From positions 3,309,312-3,373,311 of the forward strand of contig JACTAT010000059.1 of the NCBI GenBank assembly GCA_014526335.1: DNA of 64,000 nucleotides. Direction: 5' to 3'. Both the position numbers and the translations under genes were made by a program. Origin of the DNA: Chrysaora quinquecirrha (lineage: Eukaryota > Cnidaria > Scyphozoa > Semaeostomeae > Pelagiidae). The notes below the pieces were generated by a model. The model saw only the letters and a program-made list of their open reading frames with translations. It did not search any database and had not been told where the DNA came from. The stretch's first letter is position 1. The number at the start of each line of letters is the position of its first letter. Below are positions 37,656 to 50,771 of the stretch, in pieces.

Positions 37656-38855
37656 TTCTCCAAATTCCTCTCACGCTGAATTTCTTCTTCCTTCTCCTCG
37701 AAAATGCTTACCTTCACTATTCAATTAAAATCTCAGTCGCAGACAACCCGACTAAACCAGCTCCTTCTTTATTGAGATTCACTAGATTCACCAGAAATTC
37801 AGCAGAAAAGTCTTTGATATTTGGTAAAGCTTCACTGATGAGAGCTACACATCTAAAGGAATAGAATAGAAAGCATATAAAACATTGATATCAAGCCGGT
37901 TTTTCAGGTTACGGCGTCCAAGGCTTGTGGAGATACAACAGCGACTCAGAGATATGATATTAGTACAAAGTGTTAGATAGTTAAGCAAATGTTTATCGCC
38001 GTATAGTGTTTCTCGATTTGTTTTCCCGCTCTGTTAGTAGAGTGCTGAGTTGCAAAAACTTGTAATAATTCCTTAAACGGTAGCATCAATCTCCGTGGGT
38101 ACAGTATTTACTTCATAGATAAGAATTATTGTAAGCCACAGGAAAACAAGTTGTTTACAACAACATAATCAAGTAACTAATGTTTTGATAAGACAATGCT
38201 ATACTTGCCACATAAATCATACTATTTTCCTCTCCAGACTTGTTGTTCTTGGTATTATCCAGGAGAAATCAGTAAATACTCGAAAAGAAACGTCCAAATA
38301 CTAATGTTTTATGTGATGCGTTTGTACCGTATGCTGAGAGTAAAAATAATCGTTCTACTTATGAACTAACCTCAATGTGGGCAGGATAAAGAGCCCATGC
38401 GTAGTTTCAAACGTGTTTTAAACGATGAACTATAATCTTATCCGATCCTGTTATTTATACTCGTTGTTTTTCATGATCTTGCTTAACCGATAGATTCTTT
38501 GATCATATCTTGTGATTCTTTAGTAATGAAATGTGATTGATTGTTACATACAACTGGGTTTATTTTCAGTCGGATTTATTTTGCAGACACACGCAGTGAT
38601 TCTTTTGGTTGCTTTTTGTCTTGGATGTTCTTTATTGCATTTATATTGGATCTAAATAGTATAATACTTCACAGCTGGGTGGAAAATTTTCATCTAGTCT
38701 TATAAATGCCCGTTGTCCCTCCCAAACAGTCTTTTCTGTAATTTAATGGGGTTTATATTAACGTTAAAGAACATCAGTTTGTGTGAATAAGTCGGTTTTG
38801 CTAGCAGCAGTAGTGCACATTTATCATTGAGATCGGCAGCTACAACAGCATTCGC
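37656..38855. other. Upstream flank of the Ras-like gene
   Basis: No TATA box or other promoter element could be assigned with confidence, and no gene was recognised. Confidence 0.35.
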
Positions 38856-39235
38856 ATTAACAGAAACAAGCAGAGCTGTAGACGCAGTAGTGGTTTAGTA
38901 GCAGTAGAAGTGAAAGTTGCAGCAGCATTGACCACAACAATGGCAAGAGCAGTAACAGTAGTAGCAACAGTAGCAGTGGTATTAGCAGCAGCAGCCACAC
39001 CAGTATTAGTCGCAGTAGCAACAGCAGTGACAGTAAAATTTATAGCAGTAACAGTAGCAAGCTGGGAGTAGCAGCAGCAGTGAAAGTAGCAGCAGCATTG
39101 ACAAACAACATCAATGGCAAGAGTAGTAACAGTACTTAATAGTAACAGTAGCAGTTCCTTGAGCAGCAGCAGTAACATAAGAAACAGTTGCAGCGATTAT
39201 GGCAATAACGGTAGTAGCAATGGCAGTGGCAGGAC
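38856..39235. repeat. Degenerate CAG/GTA trinucleotide array, part 1
   Basis: Interrupted AGCAGTAGCAGY-type trinucleotides on the plus strand. The minus strand reads as leucine- or alanine-rich frames, which are products of the array. Confidence 0.85.
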
Positions 39236-39505
39236 CGGGCCCTTAATTGATAAATTACAACAAATTAACTTTTCATCATTCACACGAATCATTATTGCTA
39301 GAGATTACAATTAATAGAAATCAAGATGAGATTTTGAACGCAAATATTTTGCATCAGCCATTGGCGGGCCTATTGTAGGTTTGCGGCTTCACGGCTTCGA
39401 CCCTATCCAGCGTTGCGGCTTACAATAAGTAGGGGCTCAGCTGTTTATGACACAGAGATTTTGCAACTCAGATCGGGAAATGTTATATCTATAGAATTTT
39501 TTATA

Positions 39506-39710
39506 GTTGCGATAACCAGCGATAACATTATCGGGCATACTTTAAAGCTTTTTCGTCTGGCACTCCTCAGAGTATGAACGTCAGAAACAGGCAAAAAAAA
39601 TTTAGTCTAAAGCGGAACTTCTACCCAGATGCAGATCGAAATGCACCAATCAGAAAGAAGAGCTAAATTGATATTGTGTTTTAAACATCAATCAGCTTAA
39701 GGCGGGAAGA
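39506..39710 (+). repeat. Dispersed repeat C, long copy
   Basis: Runs from GTTGCGATAAC through TCGGGCATACT, TTCGTCTGGCACTCCTCAGA, GAACGTCAGAAACAGG, CCAGATGCAGATCGAAATGC, ACCAATCAG and TTAAACATCAATCAGCTTAA. It matches 58161-58370 along its whole length. No coding capacity. Confidence 0.7.
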
Positions 39711-40249
39711 ACAATGAAATTAATTGAAGAGTCCAAGTGAGAAAGCGAACTCTTTCTGTCTACACAGAACCGGCTTATTGGTTTTGACGTGAACAGATTC
39801 CAAACGCTGAGATGAAACGAGGATCTAGCCCTGCCAATTATTCGAAAACAATCCTGGTTGTAATTTTCCGCACACTCGGGGTGATCTAAAAGTGTTGTCC
39901 TATGGCAGAATCATGTTTAAGGGTGGTTTGTTGCCTAGAGTTGAAAGAAATTTTTATTTATTATATGTTTTTTACGTGGCAGTAGCAACGAGTCTCAATA
40001 ACAGGCAGTAAATAGATTCTAGAAGTCATGGGAGATAAAGTTGATCCTTTTGGATTGGCAGAAAGTCATTTAAGTGCGACGAAAATTGTAGTCTAGCGGT
40101 TCCAAAATGCTCAAAATGGTCATTAGAGCGTTTCTAAGTTACAATTTTCCTAATTTTCTGGCGGTGCACGCCCCTGGACCCCTAAATGGAGTTGCGCCTT
40201 CGGCGCATATTGCTATAAACGTGTTCGATTTTCATTTTGCAGTGAGTGC

Positions 40250-41085
40250 AAGTAACAGCAGCATTTGTATCTCTAGAAACAACGCCAGTAGCATTCACAG
40301 TAGCAGCAGCAGTTGCAGTTGCAACAGCAGCAGCAATACAAGAAGTAGTCGCAGTAGCAGCAGCAGAGGCAGTAACGGTAGTAGTAGTGGTAGTGTATTA
40401 GTAGCTAGGTATGAGTAAGTATGAGTAGCATTGGCAACAGCAATTGCAATAAAAATTGACAGTAGTAGTAATAGTAGTAATGGCATTGGAATCAAGAGCA
40501 ACACAAGAAGTAGTCACAGTAGCAGTGGCAGTGGCAGTAACGGTAGAAGCAGGGGCAGTGAGTGACAGGGAAGCATTGGCAGTGCAAGTAACAGCAGGAT
40601 TGGCAACGCAGCAGCAACACCAGTCGTAGTCACAGTAGCAGCAGCAGTTGAATTCATGATAGTAGCAATGAACAGTGATAGGCGTAGGCTGGCAGTAGCA
40701 GTGGCAGTAAAAGCAGCACTGACAACAGCAATGGCAATAGTTATAACAGTACTAGCGACAGTAGCAGTAGCATTAGCAGCAGCAGCAGCAGCACAAGAAA
40801 TATTTGCAATAGTAGCAATTGTGGCAGTACCAGTAGCAGTAATGGTCGTGGCAAAATTGCAGAAGAAGTGGAAGCCATTGCAATAGTCCAATAGGCAATA
40901 GCAATGACATCAGCAGCAGGAACACTATTAGTAGTCGCAATAGCAGCAGTAGTGGCAGTAACGGTACAAGACGTAGCAGTTGCAGGGTTGCAGTAGCAAG
41001 CAGTAGCAGTGGAAATGTCAGTTGCAGTAGCAGCAACAGCGTCGGTAATCATAGTACCAAAAGCTCTGTGACAGTGGCAGCATGA
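40250..41085. repeat. Degenerate CAG/GTA trinucleotide array, part 2
   Basis: Same trinucleotide register and composition as 38856-39235, spread over more than 0.8 kb. It begins directly after a short GC-richer segment (TTGCGCCTTCGGCGC, about 40192). Long frames on both strands (poly-Ser, poly-Ala, poly-Leu) are by-products. Confidence 0.85.
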
Positions 41086-41654
41086 ACAGAAAGAAGCAAT
41101 AATTGGGCCTAGCAAAAGTATATTACTTGTAGTGATACCAAGATAACATTAAAAATTTACAAACATCTTAAGAATCTCATTATGTCTACCTTTTAGCTAA
41201 CTTTAGACTTTTGTAGTGGCGAGATGATGTTTAGGATTATACAGTTTTATCAAATTACCAAACTTCTGTTCTTTCAAATTTAGCTAATATTTTTTTATCC
41301 AAACGTTTATTAAGGAAAGGCCTTGCTAACATTTGTTCTTGAATTAGCATAATTCCTTTGAAACCATATTCGAATATTTTTAACAGTCTAGGAAATTCGC
41401 CGTTTATTCAAAGCTTAGCAGCAAAGGAAAAATGGAAGAAAAAACCAACCCTGAATTCCAAGACCCCTTGACTTCTGGACCCGTTTGCGCTTCTGGAATC
41501 AATTGTAGGCTTATGGAAGGACGACCCATTGTTTGTCCTTGGTTAGGCAAACCCCTTGACCGCTTTTCCACTTTGATTCATACTTTGATACTTTGATTTA
41601 GGTTTTTGGGCCTTTTTGGTACATGAAAGAAACCTATTCGCCACCCCAACACGT
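41086..41654. other. Intergenic, nothing recognised
   Basis: No supported feature. Confidence 0.4.
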
Positions 41655-41898
41655 TACACTTTTTTTAATATGCAACTGGTCAATAAGCAACTAGAGATGA
41701 AATTTTAATAAAACCTTTTGATTGAGATAGCTTTCTATACACAGTACACCATTGCAAACTTTTTAGTTATATTGAAAAGCAAGAAAAGAGCCTTATTAAG
41801 ACCTTTTAGGGGGGTACCGTACCAGTCATTCTGTGAGGGCTGAAGTACTAGATTTTTTACGAAACTTTCAGGGCTGCACCAAAAGTCCCGTTGCTTAG
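41655..41898. mobile_element. Decayed TACAC/GTGTA element (word GCAACT)
   Basis: Left end TACACTTTTTTTAATATGCA and AATAAGCAACT; right side GGGCTG and CCGTTGCTTAGA. The extreme right terminus (A-run and GTGTA) is missing. Its companion GGGCTG matches the GTTGCTTA subfamily, but the middle is different. Confidence 0.6.
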
Positions 41899-42305
41899 AT
41901 GACCAGCATGATTCATGATTAACAACTTGGAAATCGCATGAATTTCAAGACTCATAATTCTCTAAAATGTTCTGTTCTCTCTGGCTGAGCATTTATTGCA
42001 AAGTATGGATAAAAGTATGTTGTATTCACCATGCTTTAAAGAGTCTTAGCGGGACGAAGGCAAGATCAAAAGATAGGAAAAGGTTCTATAAATTTCTCAC
42101 ATATCTCAAAAAGCTTTCGTAGCATAAAGCGCAGTTCTTAGCAGTGGGAAACTTAACTTTATTGCAAAAAATGCTTTGTATGTCGCTGTTACCTCTTAGA
42201 TATAAGAATTTAGAATATTTTATGGTCTTATAGGTGCTGGTAGCAAACAATGGCCTAGCAGCAGAAATGAGGAATGAAGGTAGCAGTGATATTTTATGAA
42301 ATTGA

Positions 42306-42310
42306 AGTAT
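42306..42310 (+). repeat. Left target-site duplication candidate AGTAT
   Basis: The five bases AGTAT immediately precede the left end of the foldback element and are repeated exactly at 44939-44943 after its right end. Confidence 0.5.
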
Positions 42311-44938
42311 CACCCCGTACAACGTGGTGTGCAGTAACGTGGAGGATGTGCAGTATAGTGGAGGGTGCCAATACAACGTGGAGGGATACCATCATGTAAG
42401 TGGAGGGTGCCAATACAACGTGGAGGATACCATCATGTAAGTGGAGGTGCCAATACAACGTGGAGGGTTATCATCATGTAAGTGGAGGGATATCATATTT
42501 AACGTGGAGGGATACCATCGTCTAAGTGGAGGATGCGGAGTATCGTGGAGGTTATCATCATGTAAGTGGAGGGATATCATATTTAACGTGGAGGATACCA
42601 TCATGTAAGTGGAGGTGCCAATACAACGTGGAGGTTATCATCATGTAAGTGGAGGATGCGGAGTATCGTGGAGGTTATCATCATGTAAGTGGAGGGATAT
42701 CATTTTTAACGTGGAGGATACCATCATGTAAGTGGAGGATGCGGAGTATCGTGGAGGTTATCATCATGTAAGTGGAGGATATCATATTTAACGTGGAGGA
42801 TACCATCGTGTAAGTGGAGGTGCCAATACAACGTGGAGGTTATCATCATGTAAGTGGAGGATGCGGAGTATCGTGGAGGTTATCATCATGCAAGTGGAGG
42901 GATATCATTCTTAACGTGGAGGGATACCATCATGTAAGTGGAGGTGCCAATACAACGTGGAGGTTATCATCATGTAAGTGGAGGTTGCGACGAATACTGA
43001 AATGTTGCATGGAAGTTAGAGAGGATATTGCATGGAAGTTAGAGAGGATATGGCCTATTCTAATAGTCATGAAAACTCTGCTTGTACTGTATTCGAAGAA
43101 ATGGTCGATGTGATAAATCGTATTTACTTATTAGAATACTGTACATACGCCAAAATGTAAAACGCAGACCTTCAGTACGATTGACTTTGCTAACTGATGC
43201 TCGGAAATTTTGCATTGATGCAACAATGAAAAAGGCCAGGCAATGCAACTACATAAATATGATTGTTCTTCCGTAAAACAACCCGAGTCAACTGTTTTAA
43301 TTGAAATACACAACACGAGAACCCGATTTGAAAAGAGTTTTATCATTTATGCCACGTCCACTGCATCCATGGCAAGGGCAAGGGGTCAAGTGAGATGCAA
43401 AGTTTTGAGCTTTCTCTTGCGTTGCTTTTGCAAACAAAGCTAAACCACATTTTCGCCATCACGTAGCTAAATAGGATTTTTTGCAGCATGACCACAGAAT
43501 TAATTTAAGCGCTCTATTTACAACATAACAAACAAATCCCCCGAAAGGAAAACAAAGTGAGTAATAAATATAAAACTTTTAAGCAAAGGTTTATCATACC
43601 AAAAATAAATGTTTGTACAACACAACTGATAAAACCGAAAAATGATAAATGATAATGATATACTATTGATAATGATATACTATTTATTTGCAAAAAATTT
43701 ATTTAACCAAACAGAACAGAAACAAAACAGAAACTGAAGCACTAAAAGTTATTCTATACTGGGCTTAGAGCTGTATTTTTCTATGCTTATTGTTTGTTCG
43801 GGCAGGCAGTATTATGAAAGAAAGCTCAAAACTTTGCATCTCACTTGACCCTTGCCCTTGCCATGGATGCAGTGGACGTGGCATAAATGATAAAACTCTT
43901 TTCAAATCGGGTTCTCGTGTTGTGTATTTCAATTAAAACAGTTGACTCAGGTTGTTTTACGGAAGAACAATCATATTTATGTAGTTGCATTGCCTAGCCT
44001 TTTCATTGTTGCATCAATGCAAAATTTCCGAGCATCAGTTAGCAAAGTCAATCGTACTGAAGGTCTGCATTTTACATTTTGGCGTATGTACAGTATTCTA
44101 ATAAGTAAATACGATTTATCACATCGACCATTTCTTCGAATACAGTACAAGCAGAGTTTTCGTGACTATTAGAATAGGCCATATCCTCTCTAACTTCCAT
44201 GCAATATCCTCTCTAACTTCCATGCAACATTTCAGTATTCGTCGCAACCCTCCACTTACACGATGATAACCCTCCACGTTGTATTGGCACCCTCCACTTA
44301 CATGATGGTATCCCTCCACGTTAAGAATGATATCCCTCCACTTGCATGATGATAACCCTCCACGATACTCCGCATCCTCCACTTATATGATGATAACCCT
44401 CCACGTTGTATTGGCACCCTCCACTTACACGATGGTATCCCTCCACGTTAAATATGATATCCCTCCACTTACATGATGATAACCCTCCACGATACTCCGC
44501 ATCCTCCACTTACATGATGGTATCCCTCCACGTTAAAAATGATATCCCTCCACTTACATGATGATAACCCTCCACGATACTCCGCATCCTCCACTTACAT
44601 GATGATAACCCTCCACGTTGTATTGGCACCCTCCACTTACATGATGGTATCCCTCCACGTTAAATATGATATCCCTCCACTTACATGATGATAACCCTCC
44701 ACGATACTCCGCATCCTCCACTTAGACGATGGTATCCCTCCACGTTAAATATGATATCCCTCCACTTACATGATGATAACCCTCCACGTTGTATTGGCAC
44801 CCTCCACTTACATGATGGTATCCCTCCACGTTGTATTGGCACCCTCCACTTACATGATGGTATCCCTCCACGTTGTATTGGCACCCTCCACGATACTGCA
44901 CATCCTCCACGTTACTGCACACCACGTTGTACGGGGTG
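42311..44938. mobile_element. 2.6-kb foldback element with 1.1-kb inverted arms made partly of minisatellite
   Basis: Left arm 42311-43415 and right arm 43819-44938 are reverse complements, separated by a 403-base AT-rich centre. The ends are CACCCCGTACAACGTGG and its complement. The outer 0.65 kb of each arm is a tandem array of GTGGAGG-headed units (such as GTGGAGGTTATCATCATGTA and GTGGAGGATACCATCATGTA); the inner 0.43 kb is unique, very similar between arms and noncoding. The arrays differ slightly in unit order and in GG versus GGG. No transposase is present. CAC ends with a 5-bp duplication recall Transib-type elements, but with no transposase visible this is only a suggestion. Confidence 0.85.
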
Positions 44939-44943
44939 AGTAT
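44939..44943 (+). repeat. Right target-site duplication candidate AGTAT
   Basis: Exact partner of 42306-42310. A five-base match next to two precisely defined termini is unlikely by chance but not conclusive. Confidence 0.5.
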
Positions 44944-46238
44944 GTAAGCCTTTTATCTTTCGTCCCTATAACCATGACGACAAGAGCTATATGTTATGGG
45001 AAATAGTAAGCCAGTGTCGTTTTTGAAAGCACTGTTACAAAATATAAACAGAAAGGAAAGGAAGATACGGAATTTTGCTATGTTTAATGTTTTGCGTGCT
45101 ACGCAAGGCTCAAGGCCTTTACCGTTAGTATTACAGTCTATTTGAACCTTAGCTAGCTATGTGTGTGCTTGTGAGTGGAGAAAAGCTGAGGTTATCAAAT
45201 ATCTGTAACAGTTGAGTTTTCAACTTCAAAATCATTATACTTGAACCATGCTAATGAATATTTTGCTACTTTTGTATCAAAATGTTTGCAATACCAATTT
45301 TATGAGAACGTAGAGACTGAAATACGCTCAAAAATTAACAAAAAAATTCGTGGCTGAGGCTATAAAATAACATAAAAATATGCAAAAGCATAGAAAAATA
45401 AAGAAAAATTACATTGGATTTGAAAAATAGGAATATTTTGAAGATTGATATGAAAAATGAGAACTCTGAAGATCAGGCCAGCTTTCCTGGTTTTCTTATA
45501 AAATAAATGAATGTACGTTTGCAGATATCTAGCCATTGTAAAGTGTCGTGACTCATTAGGCTCACAGCATTGTAAATTTATACGAGCACTTTGTCACAAA
45601 TGCCCTCGGTCTTTAAATGCAATTCTACAATATATACAAATAGCAGAGTGGAAAGATTGCTGAAAATGCTCCATTAGTTGAGAGCCTTACCTTACATTCG
45701 TGAAATACCACAGTTGGCCTTCGAGTTCACAAGAAGATGTTTTCATTTGACGACACAAGTAGCTGCAAATACCTCATAATATGCAGCCTCTTGTGAGTTG
45801 CAAATGCGTCACACCGCAATCTATCTATGTAGTCTGTGCTTTAATTGCATCAAGTATTCGTGCTGTAGTCAAGACTGAATCCAATCTTTTACAGTGGTTT
45901 TCTATTTAGGTTGTGGTTCAGCAAAGGTTAGCCGCTATGAAAAAAAACATTTAAAAGATTCGACTTTTATTCATAATAAGCCTAGTTTCAGAATCTTGTC
46001 ATCATTGTTTTTGGTTGTATTTATGGTGTAATTGATAAAGATATATTGTCAATATTGATTTAAGATTTTTGTCAGTTAATTCGTATAAGATGTGGAATTC
46101 ATGAAACAATTACATTTGATCTTGGTTTTGTTTCAGTGGGAAATTTCTCAAGCGAGGCTATAATGGGTTGAAAAAGAGACTTTTCCTGGACAGATGTTAG
46201 GAAGCTGGACACCCGAATTCAGGATAGAGAAGGACCCA
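44944..46238. other. Intergenic, only an element scrap
   Basis: AT-rich. At 45485-45515 a phrase CTGGTTTTCTTATAAAATAA followed by TGTACG resembles a worn right end of the TACAC/GTGTA family. No gene seen. Confidence 0.4.
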
Positions 46239-46583
46239 TACACTTTTTTTTAATAAGCAACTTGACTTTCGTCCAACCCTCAAAGTTGCTTAAACGTTGC
46301 TTAACATATTTTGTACCTACTAACCAGCCCTGACTTTGCGGGTCAAAATCGTCATCTGTTAGGCCTACAACATGACTTTTGGGAGACAGTAAGTGAAAAA
46401 ACGTTAGCTAACGAGCTTCAACATGCAAAGCATAAGAACGAAGAACAACACAAGAAAGAGAATAAGCTTCGTTATTTGACTGCTTACAGTAATTCAATTG
46501 AGCCCTCAAGTTGCTTAATGTTAAGGTCAGTTCAGCCATAGTTGCTTATTCCTTATTCAGCATTGCTTGTTAAAAAAAGTATA
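46239..46583 (+). mobile_element. TACAC/GTGTA inverted-repeat element, word GTTGCTTA, third subfamily copy
   Basis: 345 bp, starting TACACT, T-run, AATAAGCAACTT and ending TTGTTAAAAAAAGTATA. The interior matches 34668-35063 along most of its length, with a deletion of about 50 bp spread over several places. The right terminus is mutated (GTATA). Confidence 0.8.
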
Positions 46584-46789
46584 TGACTGAAATACACTTG
46601 ATGTCATTATTACAGCTAATTGCTTTATTTTCAGCCTGCATTTCACTTACTTCTGGAGCGATTTTTCACCATTTTATGACCCCCTTCCCTACTCAAAAAA
46701 CATGGGCAAGGGCTTCACGCTGGTGACGTTTCTTGTGTTTATCTCAAGTGGTTTCAGGGAAAGCAAGGAACCTTAAGAGATTTTCAGCT

Positions 46790-46833
46790 TGGTGTTTCTT
46801 ATAAAGGTCGTTGTTATAAAGAAAAAACGTGTG
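46790..46833. mobile_element. Solitary right end of a TACAC/GTGTA element
   Basis: GGTGTTTCTTATAAAGG, GTTATAAAGAAAAAACGTGT: a terminal pair of TTATAA words followed by ACGTGTG. No matching left end was found within 0.5 kb. Confidence 0.4.
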
Positions 46834-47287
46834 AGGGTTTGTGTTAAGGATACTGTATGGTTAATGATTGGGCCAGCAACTAATGTTGGACCTTCAGGTT
46901 TAAGTGTTTGGTTAAGCTTGTTGTATGAAGGTTCTGCTGTAACGTGTAATTGCACTTTGTTTCTTCTTGTTTTAGCAATTGTGCCTGCAAGAATCAATCG
47001 TTGTCGTTAGACTGGACATGTACTGGTGACAAACAATCATGAAGAGCTTTTTCAGACTTTGGTACCGTGCAGAGCAATTGTTTTGTAGTTACAAAACTTA
47101 AGTATTCACTCTAAAACTTATCAGGTAATCTGATTTTGGTATCTGTTTGTCATTTCGTTAATTCTTTTGACCTGGTTGAAAGACAATATTCAAGGTCTTC
47201 TGTGGCTTGTGATCTAGACCAGTTAACTTAAGTTTCTCCCTTATGAGTAGCGAGTTTCCCAAGTAATAATGAGACTATTACGTGCCA

Positions 47288-48137
47288 GGGTAATGTCTGT
47301 AAAGTGCAGCGGAGGGTGTGCGGTACAGTGGAGGATATTTAGAACAATTGAGAGGTTTAATCATTACAGTTGAAGGATATCATCAGTACGGTGGAGGATT
47401 TTCAGTACGAATGTCCTGTACTGATGATATCCTTTCTCTGTACTGAACATCCTCCACTGAACTGATGATATCCCTCCACTGTACTGTGGTTCACTTTTCT
47501 AATGTTAATCCTCCACTGTACTGAACATCCTCCAATGTACTGACGATATTCCTCCACTGTGCTGATGATATCCCTTCACTGTACTAATGATACCCCTCAA
47601 AGTTTCCACTGTTACTGATGATTAAAGCCTGGTCGTTCGCAACCACAAACCTAACTCCGAACCACCATTAAATTTGGCCATGCCCCTCAGAGCTGTTGAG
47701 CCTTATGTCTAACATAACAAGTTAGCATGATGGCCTGTGTTCTGTCATCATAGGAGCAAGTTGGGCGAATGTACACAGGTCCAATTGCAAATAATCAAAA
47801 TTTCAGCCCAAAGGTTGGGGTTTGGTGAAGAAAAACCTGTTTTTCCCGCGGGCCTGTGTACAAGGCATGCCAGAAAGTTATGGCCAGTAACTATCCAGCA
47901 CACAGGAATGGGAGAGCGGGTGGGAAATTTTGCAAATATGAATGAGAAAGTTCCCAACAATTTTTCAGCCCTTTATACACAAGACAGCCTCGAAACGGCA
48001 CAGAGACCCTGGCAAGAGGCCCAACTGGGAGACCAGAACGCTCACTCCCGTTTAAACTCAAATTAGAAATGCTTTCTAATTTTCATTATCCCTCTGCAAT
48101 ACTGAATATCATCCACTGTACTGCACAGACATTACCC
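47288..48137. mobile_element. Second, smaller foldback-like element with GTGGAGG-related repeats
   Basis: GGGTAATGTCTGTAAAGTGC at the left is the inverse, with a few changes, of GCACAGACATTACCC at the right. Inside the left end are GTGGAGGATAT words and inverted TCCTCCACTGTACTGA words that can pair around 47400. The inner 47630-48090 is unrelated unique sequence with a 109-codon frame that has no domain. The unit resembles the GTGTGCAGTA-GTGGAGG ends of the 42.3-kb foldback. No target duplication was seen. Confidence 0.55.
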
Positions 48138-50771
48138 AGGTTCATTACTGAGGTTTTCAAACATTTACGAAACTTTGATTCACGAGGACTCGAATTTTCG
48201 GACAGCTCTGTGCTGTACTGTAAATGCAATTTGGCATTGTTCTCTATTTCAAACTTTATCTTTTTCATTCGAATAATTCATTTGCATGTATGTATTTTAC
48301 AGCCAGGGTGCTAGCAGTTTCGACCTTCAGTATCTCGACTAAACCTTTCAATAATCTTACTTGCTAGTTAGAAGCAAATATAGGAGCATTGTATGTTGAT
48401 AAACATCTTAGCTGCAGCTCTCCCTCGCCCCCTCCCTCCCTTGAAAGTGAGTACTGTGTCTGTATGATTCCTGATTATAAATCAATCAATGATCTGTAAG
48501 TACGATCCAGGGAACATTATTTGATGATTATGATTACTGCCCGCATATGTACTGTAATAAATGATTGTTTTTCTTTGGATTGCAGCTCATCGTATACAAT
48601 TATACTCAATAAAGACAAGTGGCTGAGAGATCACTAATCAGAAGATCGATGATTAATTTTGCAGAAAATATCTGTAAGGAATGTAGAAAAATCACTCACT
48701 GAAAAATGGTAATAAATTCATCCAGCTCCAGTACTTCTTAACTTTTTGGACTCGAATTGTGGACTGATATGTAATTGTTTTTTGTAACTTTACTTCCTCT
48801 GGTTCTCATGAACAACTGTTCATTATTCTGTTATTGAATGTTGATATACACATGTCACAGTTCAGTTCTGCAGATCTTTCAAAAAGTTCTATAAGGACGG
48901 GGTGTGTTCACATGAAGCTTAAAACAAAGTCCCAAAAACCAACCCAGCTACGTTATTTAGTCGAGCACAGCCAGAGAGCTTGTACTGTACTTATGGAATG
49001 CAATGTTCTTGCATAGACAAACAGAAACTACAATCTCGCAATCTGCAAGTTCAAAACTTTGCATAGGGGAAAGGAAATAACAACATAGGGTCCTCTCTCT
49101 TGTGTACACCCAGCCAAGAAATGTAGTGCATAACGAATGTTGCATCACGCCATTTTTGAACTTTTGACCACCGAAATTGAAACAAGTCAAGCAGAATGAA
49201 ACGTTTGATAAACGAATAATTGACCTTTTCAGTAACAAAGTGTCTTTTAGGATTCTGTGCACGTTGCAACAAAAAGACTAGAGAACAGGCTGAAAACAGC
49301 GGATTAGACCTTTAATGTACAGTTTCGGTTCCATATTATGCATAATGATCTCTGAACCAGCTCGCAATTTCTTAGGTGGCTCTCTACGAGGCGAAATGGC
49401 GAAATGATTCACTGAAACTCGCTGAGAAGACCCAAATACAGTACCTATGCCGTCTTAGAGTTTCCGTAGATTCTTATAAGAGGGTTCCTTATAAATATGT
49501 ATCAATGTAGAAATCGTGCCATCACAATGCCCTGACCAGAGACCTAAGATAAACCCCACCATATCTCTTATGCTGTATGCTGTTACTTCAATGATGCTCC
49601 ATATAGGCCCATATATCTTCCAAGTTAGCTTTGAAGTTCTGTAATTATAATATGCATGTATTTACAGGCTAATAGTAATAGGGTACATATGTTATGTAAA
49701 AGTACAGAGATATGTATTTAATTTGAATAGTTAGATTAAAGATGGATGCAATTATTGTTCATTGATAAAACTAAGAAAAAATAGTTGTATTCTTTGCGAA
49801 ATTTTTTGCTTAGCTACATTATCCCATTACCCAGCGTTCAGTAAGTCCATTAATTGTTGTTGCTTGAAATGCATTTATAATGGAAGACCCCATGCAAGAA
49901 AAGGAGGTACTCTTGTTATTAACGTACAGTTAATTTACGTACAGTTAATCTATTAACATGGGCTCAATGTTACGCCTCTTCACAGTGAATCGGACGGTTA
50001 ACTGTTCAATGTTGTCAGTACAAGTCGTTAATTATTTTCTTTATTACTTCCATAAGATTATGCCTAGTCAAGGGGGTTGAATGATGCATTTACAAGATTT
50101 ACAGTCTTTGGTCTGAACTTGAGTTGAACTGACAAAGTTGAAACCATTTTGAGACCACATTACATTGCGTAAGGTAAAATGTCACTTTTGTAGCATGAAA
50201 TGAAACAATTTTTGAATATATGAGCTTTGAAGACAGAGTCGTGATTTTTTTACATCAGGCACTAGATATTTGAAGAAATTCTGTGCTGTTCGGTTGGTGC
50301 TGCTGAGTGCTGCTGATCCTGCAGCAGTGATGTTGTCTTACCAGAAGACTGGCGCTAATACTGCGTAGTTAAAGAAAAGACTGGATCGAGTTGCTCTGTT
50401 CCTATGGACTCGCTACATGACTCTCTAGTTTCCGTTCCCAACAGCTACTTCTGATTTGTCACTTCATACTATTTCTATTCTACCTGTTTTACGTATCGCA
50501 GTTATTACAGTCAGTAGGTTTAATTTGGTAATCATTTCTCTTCATTTACTTTACTTCGGTCTCATTGCATTGGCTAATACTTCGTATACGACAACAACAA
50601 CAACATCGGATGAAGTGGTTGGTTTATGTGTAGTGAGTCTACTCTGTTCCTTTCCTTCTCGTTTGTTTTTGAAAGCAAGTGTGGTTGAAGAAGTCGCTGC
50701 TGCATTTGAATTGTTTTAACTTTTGTTCATTTTCCAGTAGTCGCAGAACACAGTTGAACGAAAATAGAAGC
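48138..50771. other. Intergenic and 5' flank of PUF60
   Basis: No separate gene recognised. A worn TACAC-family scrap (GATTCTTATAAGAGGGTTCC) lies near 49470. The PUF60 5' untranslated region presumably lies just upstream of 50772, but a start site could not be set. Confidence 0.35.

Noticed and set aside
38856..41085. Leucine-, serine- and alanine-rich frames of up to 125 codons
   Set aside because: By-products of the degenerate CAG/GTA trinucleotide arrays.
47737..48066. 109-codon frame inside the smaller foldback
   Set aside because: No transposase or other domain; it overlaps an opposite frame of 70 codons and ends near the repeat terminus.
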